Positions 59,858-64,000 of a stretch of DNA of 64,000 bases are shown one piece after another. Origin of the DNA: Ruminococcus sp. Its GTDB lineage: Bacteria > Bacillota > Clostridia > Oscillospirales > Ruminococcaceae. A program made the translations under genes and the position numbers. Within the stretch, counting starts at the first letter, position 1. Each line of letters starts with the position of its first letter. The stretch is from assembly GCA_017484095.1 (NCBI GenBank), contig JAFUTU010000038.1, forward strand, positions 41,119 to 105,118, in the 5' to 3' direction. Under the pieces are notes generated by a model, which was given only the letters and a program-made list of their open reading frames with translations, was not told where the DNA came from and did no database searches.

Positions 59858-61435
59858 ATGAACGGATTTCTGAAATGGTTTTTTGTTTTCATATCTGAGA
59901 TGCTAAAAGGCTTTGCACAGATATTTTCAGGCCTTTGGAACGGATTGAAGCAGATTTTCAACATCAAAAACTACATAAACATATTCAAGACCTACTCTAC
60001 TGATTTCGGCGCACTCGGCTGGATACTGGCTGTGTTGGCTATAGTCGTTGTTATAGCTATCTATGCGCTGGTCGTATTCCTGATAATATTCGGCATAAGA
60101 AAATATGTCAGATTCCGACATTCGATAGTCAGCAATGAGGACCTTCTAGAGGAGATAGCTCATCTTCAGAGACAGGTGCTCAAAATGACTAAGGAGAAGG
60201 ACGAGATCATGGCGATGAAGGTAGCTCAGATGGGCATACCTACATCGGGTGCGCTCTCTCTTGCCGACGGTACGGGCTTTGCAGGCGGTGAAGGCGCCGA
60301 GGGCGGTGCGGCTGAAGCTCCTGCAGTGGCTGAGGACGGTGTCGTTCATACTAACGATATCAGATTCTCGAAGCTTATCGAGGTGGATAACTTCTACAAG
60401 ACGTATGAAGCTCCCGAATATGATAACAGCATAACGCTTGCACAGTTCTGCGATATGTACCGCAATTTTGCTTGCTCGAGAATGCACCTGTTCTATGAGC
60501 CGAAGACCATATGGCTCTTCATTGCTGGTATGGCTTCAACAAAGCTCATTATCCTGCAGGGTATTTCCGGTACAGGTAAAACGTCTTTGCCTTACTCGTT
60601 CGGTAAGTTTCTCGGAAACGATACGACTATCGCTTCCGTTCAGCCTTCATGGAGAGACCGTACAGAGCTTTTCGGCTACTTCAACGAGTTTACGAAGAAC
60701 TTTAATGAGACTGAAGTTCTCAAGAGAATATATTCATCTAACTACAATAACGACATCAACCTGATACTCCTCGATGAGATGAACATCGCACGTATTGAGT
60801 ATTACTTCGCGGAGATGCTCTCCATACTCGAAATGCCTAACGCAGATGAGTGGGAGCTTGACATAGTTCCTAACGTATGGAGCACCGACCCTGTAAGACT
60901 TGACAGGGGTAAGCTCGTTATTCCGCAGAATATATGGTATATTGGAACGGCTAACAACGATGACTCGACCTTTGCTATCTCAGATAAGGTATACGACCGT
61001 GCTCAGCCGATAAACCTCGATGCCAAGGGTATTGCATTCGATGCACCCGATCAGGGTCCTGTAAATATGGGCTTCGATCATCTCGAGGTGCTTTTCCAGG
61101 AGGCTTGGGACAAATATCCTATCTCTCAGGAAAACCTGAAGAAGATACAGCAGCTTGACCTCTGGGTAATTGAAAAGCTCAGAGTTGCGTTCGGTAACCG
61201 TATCCTCAAGCAGATGGGTCTGTTCGTGCCTGTTTATGTTGCCTGCGGCGGCGAAGAGCTTGACGGTATAGACTACGTTCTTGCGACAAAGATATTCAGA
61301 AAGTTTGAGTCCCTCAACCTCGCAATGCTCAGAGATGAGCTGCGTGAGCTCGTGGTGTATATACAGAAGTCCTTTGGTAAAAACCAGATGAAGGAATCTG
61401 TAGCTTACCTCGAAAGATTGCAGAAGCTGTTCTGA
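59858..61435 (+). CDS. Membrane-anchored McrB-like AAA+ ATPase
   Basis: ATPase of 525 aa. The N-terminus has an amphipathic stretch (about residues 1-40) and one clear span (about 53-80), then a coiled coil (about 92-120), a Gly/Ala-rich linker, and the AAA+ domain with Walker A GISGTGKT (235-242), Walker B LILLDEMN (302-309), the McrB-type MNIARIEYYFAEMLSILE helix, and sensor GTAN (363-366). McrB proteins are normally soluble GTP/ATP motors of restriction systems; membrane anchoring is unusual. It lies 37 bases before a DUF2357 gene, as in McrBC-type pairs. Confidence 0.82.
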   Translation: MNGFLKWFFVFISEMLKGFAQIFSGLWNGLKQIFNIKNYINIFKTYSTDFGALGWILAVLAIVVVIAIYALVVFLIIFGIRKYVRFRHSIVSNEDLLEEIAHLQRQVLKMTKEKDEIMAMKVAQMGIPTSGALSLADGTGFAGGEGAEGGAAEAPAVAEDGVVHTNDIRFSKLIEVDNFYKTYEAPEYDNSITLAQFCDMYRNFACSRMHLFYEPKTIWLFIAGMASTKLIILQGISGTGKTSLPYSFGKFLGNDTTIASVQPSWRDRTELFGYFNEFTKNFNETEVLKRIYSSNYNNDINLILLDEMNIARIEYYFAEMLSILEMPNADEWELDIVPNVWSTDPVRLDRGKLVIPQNIWYIGTANNDDSTFAISDKVYDRAQPINLDAKGIAFDAPDQGPVNMGFDHLEVLFQEAWDKYPISQENLKKIQQLDLWVIEKLRVAFGNRILKQMGLFVPVYVACGGEELDGIDYVLATKIFRKFESLNLAMLRDELRELVVYIQKSFGKNQMKESVAYLERLQKLF

Positions 61436-61472
61436 TAGCAAAGCTTATTTTACAGAAAAGGCGGTGAAATGA

Positions 61473-63725
61473 TTGAGCGGCCAATACGGAGAGTGGTACG
61501 AGGACTTCAAGGAATCTATGCAGTCATTCGGCGATGATGAGCTTTACGGAACTCTTGAGTCGCTCATTCAGTCGAGCCGTAACACCTTTGCTGTCAACAG
61601 AAAGCTCATGGCAAAGGCTATCGATGTTTCATGGGTTGAGACGATCGAGAACGGTCTGATCCATGTGGACAATGTCCTCCGAGATCCGAGAAGAACGATC
61701 GAGGACGTTGAGGAGATAGTGCCGATAGCCCTTTCAAGAAAAATAACGGTCGAGTCTGTAAAGCATCTGGCTCAGCATACCGACCTTATCCAGAGCGTAG
61801 ACCGCAAGACAGGCAAGATAACCCCATCGAAGATACTCAATATTCATAAAGAAGAAAGCTTTATGACTTACGAGAATAAGTTTGTCAACACTCTGGTCGA
61901 CAGACTTTACATATTCATCAATACAAGATATGAAAAACTGGCTCAGGTGTCAAGAGACGAGGAGGTCTATACTCTAGGGTATGATACCTTCATAGATAAC
62001 GGCTCGGGCGGTAAAATGAAGATCGAGGTCAAGCTCGAAACTACCGAGAGCCTCGACACCTACGATGATAACGGCGTATCTATCTGGCAGAGAGTTGAAA
62101 AGCTCAAAAAAGCTATAGAGGGCTATAAGGGCTCCGAGCTTTGCCAGACCCTTGGCAACACCTATATCAGACCGCCTGTTATGCGTACAAACGCGATCAT
62201 GAAAAATGTCGATCTTAAGGCTTGCCTTGCACTGTGGCAGTATATCGAGAGCTACGATAAGGTCGGCTATGAGATAAATGTTGAGAACACCGCTGTAAAG
62301 CCCGATGACAGCTACGTTGAGGACTTTTACAAGGTCGTGGCGCTCAATCTGCTGCTGTTCAGGAACTATACCGAGCACGGCAAGGAAGACAGCTTTACCG
62401 AGCTTAAAACTGCAAAGCAGAAAAAGCTTCAGCCAAAGTTTTTGAAGCGGTTCGATAAGGAGCTTGCATCGGATTACGGCGTGATAGCTGACGGAGTTGC
62501 GGGCTATATCGGGGCTGACGGCGACATCAAAATGAAAAGAAGCTTCCCTAAAGATGTCAGCGAAATGTTCGATGAGATAAGCAAGTGTATTGAAATAGAG
62601 AAAAACTTTCTCGCTGAAAGAGAGGCTGAAAGGCTCGAACGGCAAAGGGCTGCCGAGGAAGCCGAAAGGTTAAGGCTCGAGGAGCTGGCTAAGCTCGAAG
62701 AGCAGAGACGTGTCGAGGAGGCCAGAAGGGCTGAGCTTGAAAGGATAAAGCGAGAGAAGGAAGAGGAAGAAAAGAGACTTCAGGAAATGCTGGAGCAGAA
62801 AAGGCTCGAGCAGGAGGCTGAAGAGCGTGAGCGCGAACGTCTGGAGCAGGAAAGACTTGCAAGACTTGAAGAGATGCGCAAGCGCGAGGAAGAGGAGCGC
62901 CTGAGAAAAGAAGAGGAAGCCCGTCAGGAGGCCGAGAGGCGCAGGATAGAAGAGAACAAGTCCATGATCCAGAACGAGCTCGGCGGCGCTGAGGGAGTAG
63001 ATGTCAAGGAAGAGGACGAAGAGGAGCTCAGGAAGAAGACTTTGGAGGGTCTCACTGAGGAAGAGATCGAAGAGGCCAAGGCAGCTATGGAGGAAGAAAA
63101 CGAGGGCGAGGAAGAGCCTGAGTTTGAGGACCCGAGAGAAGTAGCTGCAAGAATGAAGCTTGAGCAACAAAAGAAAGAAAAAGAAAGAAAAGAGCGCGAG
63201 CGTGCCGAAAGACTGAAGGCAGAAAGAAAATACTTCGAGAGCAAGCCGTTCCACGTTATCAGAAAGCAGTATTCTAAAAATCCGATATATGCGATACCAA
63301 GGTTTATCAGGTATATTCTTTCGCACTGGTTCAATATCATTCCGAAGGATACCGATGACCCCGATCTTAAGGCTAAGAGAGAAATGCTCGAAGCACAAAA
63401 GGCAGAAAAAGAGCTTGCAAAGCAGAAGAGAAACGAGATGGAGGTCTACTACAAGAAGTATGCAATGACCTTCAGGTATCGGTTCATGAGGTGGATAGGC
63501 GATATCAAGTTCAAGCGCAAGAAGAAAAAGCAGCGCAAGAGCCAGCCTCTGCCGAAGTATACTCCGCCGAACAGAACTCCCGAGCAGCAGCTTGAGATCG
63601 ACAACGAGATGAAGAGACTGTACAAGGAGTATCACGTAAGCTTTGCTGAGAAGATCAGAAGGCACTTTGAAAAGAGAAAGACCGACAAACAGCAGCAGGA
63701 ACAGCAGGCACAGCAGGGAGGTTGA
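61473..63725 (+). CDS. DUF2357 (McrC-like) protein with long coiled coil
   Basis: Protein of 750 aa. The N-terminal 350 residues fit DUF2357, the partner domain of McrB-like ATPases, with the mark EESFMTYENKFVNTLVDRLY (about 128-147). From about 375 to 510 comes an Arg/Glu-rich coiled coil (RLERQRAAEEAERLRLEE...), then an acidic patch and a very basic C-terminal part (about 580-750). I find no PD-(D/E)xK nuclease motif, so it is probably not a restriction nuclease. Start TTG 61473 behind GGCGGTG. Likely partner of the AAA+ protein; role here unknown. Confidence 0.78.
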   Translation: MSGQYGEWYEDFKESMQSFGDDELYGTLESLIQSSRNTFAVNRKLMAKAIDVSWVETIENGLIHVDNVLRDPRRTIEDVEEIVPIALSRKITVESVKHLAQHTDLIQSVDRKTGKITPSKILNIHKEESFMTYENKFVNTLVDRLYIFINTRYEKLAQVSRDEEVYTLGYDTFIDNGSGGKMKIEVKLETTESLDTYDDNGVSIWQRVEKLKKAIEGYKGSELCQTLGNTYIRPPVMRTNAIMKNVDLKACLALWQYIESYDKVGYEINVENTAVKPDDSYVEDFYKVVALNLLLFRNYTEHGKEDSFTELKTAKQKKLQPKFLKRFDKELASDYGVIADGVAGYIGADGDIKMKRSFPKDVSEMFDEISKCIEIEKNFLAEREAERLERQRAAEEAERLRLEELAKLEEQRRVEEARRAELERIKREKEEEEKRLQEMLEQKRLEQEAEERERERLEQERLARLEEMRKREEEERLRKEEEARQEAERRRIEENKSMIQNELGGAEGVDVKEEDEEELRKKTLEGLTEEEIEEAKAAMEEENEGEEEPEFEDPREVAARMKLEQQKKEKERKERERAERLKAERKYFESKPFHVIRKQYSKNPIYAIPRFIRYILSHWFNIIPKDTDDPDLKAKREMLEAQKAEKELAKQKRNEMEVYYKKYAMTFRYRFMRWIGDIKFKRKKKKQRKSQPLPKYTPPNRTPEQQLEIDNEMKRLYKEYHVSFAEKIRRHFEKRKTDKQQQEQQAQQGG

Positions 63726-63733
63726 GCACTGCC

Positions 63734-64000
63734 TTGGAGGAGATCAAAAAGGTAGATACCGAAAACCCGGAGGAGGTTTCCGAGGAGAAGAGTGTTGCTT
63801 CAAGTGTTATCAATAAAGCATCTGCGGTGATACTGATAGCTGCGGTGATATTTACGGCATATGTAATGATAAATGCCGCACGCGGTAAGGCTGTGAGCGT
63901 TTTCGGAAACTATGTTCTGAGAGTTATGACGGGCAGTATGGAGCCTTCGATACACGTTGATGACTACATCATCGTAAGAAAGACGGAGGTTTCAAAACTC
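63734..64000 (+). CDS. Signal peptidase I, partial (cut by window end)
   Basis: First 89 codons of a second signal peptidase I. A cytoplasmic acidic N-terminus, one membrane span (about residues 25-46) and the catalytic Ser68 region VMTGSMEPSIHVDDYIIV are seen; the general-base region (Lys or His) lies beyond the window. The start is taken as TTG 63734, with GGGAGG 11 bases before. It belongs to the same operon, so the locus has two signal peptidases. Confidence 0.85.
   Translation, partial: MEEIKKVDTENPEEVSEEKSVASSVINKASAVILIAAVIFTAYVMINAARGKAVSVFGNYVLRVMTGSMEPSIHVDDYIIVRKTEVSKL

Noticed and set aside
59858..63725. A standard McrBC restriction system
   Set aside because: The ATPase is membrane-anchored with no DNA-reading domain seen, the partner has no nuclease motif seen, and the neighbours are fibre and signal-peptidase genes.

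Overview
The window reads as chromosomal DNA of a Gram-positive, spore-forming, anaerobic fibre-degrading Clostridium-type bacterium, most like the genus Ruminococcus (Oscillospiraceae). The reasons are a type I dockerin protein facing a cohesin protein, NPxTG-type cell-wall sorting signals, spoIIP, whiA and a SpoVB-like flippase, glycoside hydrolases of GH5 and GH113 type, and Firmicutes gene orders (flippase-mazG-HU-rqcP; hprK-murB-rapZ-whiA-dnaE). The species cannot be fixed from the sequence alone. Promoters are strikingly canonical: many match TTGACA-N17-TATAAT exactly or nearly so, on both strands.

Layout. 1-2.6 kb: rRNA methyltransferase, GH113-type mannanase, a 96-bp tandem repeat, hotdog thioesterase. 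2.6-6.3 kb: three paralogous NPxTG surface proteins on the minus strand. 6.5-10.6 kb: queH, a TPP riboswitch with thiT, an Xre regulator divergent from a membrane-anchored surface protein, and an intracellular GH5. 10.9 kb: initiator tRNA. 11.2-16.2 kb: sodium symporter, a second copy of the 96-bp repeat, then the flippase-mazG-HU-rqcP cluster. 16.2-21.7 kb: spoIIP, a small membrane ORF, a dockerin-bearing glucosaminidase and, divergently, a cohesin protein with an NPNTG anchor. 21.7-31.3 kb: coiled-coil membrane protein, tandem PPK2, lipoprotein, PP2C phosphatase and the leu genes (leuC, leuD, leuB) with two unknown genes among them. 31.4-36.1 kb: an SGNH esterase, DUF815 ATPase, GNAT, IspD and COG3581-like operon. 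37.3 kb: an atypical PRPP synthetase. 37.6-50.4 kb: a long run, murD, two M42 peptidases, GNAT, ynbB, hprK, murB, rapZ, whiA, dnaE. 50.5-55.9 kb: a M16 peptidase pair, lgt with a long tail, a tiny zinc-knuckle ORF, folD.

55.85-64 kb is the most unusual part. It starts with a short structured RNA gene and a 29-residue hydrophobic peptide gene facing a convergent antisense RNA promoter, which together look like a type I toxin-antitoxin locus. Then comes a TasA/camelysin-like secreted protein, followed from its own promoter by a degenerate EAL-domain protein, a membrane-anchored protein with a TasA-like ectodomain, a SipW-type (Ser/His) signal peptidase, a membrane-anchored McrB-like AAA+ ATPase, a DUF2357 (McrC-like) coiled-coil protein with no nuclease motif that I can recognise, and a second signal peptidase cut by the window end. 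I infer a surface-fibre export or assembly system in which a McrBC-type AAA+/DUF2357 pair has been taken over for an envelope role. This combination is the best candidate for an undescribed system.

How the parts fit: the surface proteins at 2.6-6.3 kb and 19.9 kb, the dockerin enzyme at 17.7 kb and the fibre locus at 56-64 kb suggest a cell surface rich in sortase-attached and polymeric proteins. lgt serves the lipoproteins. hprK, the intracellular GH5 and GH113 and the symporter fit sugar use. The murD/murB/rapZ/whiA/dnaE run is housekeeping for wall synthesis, division and replication.
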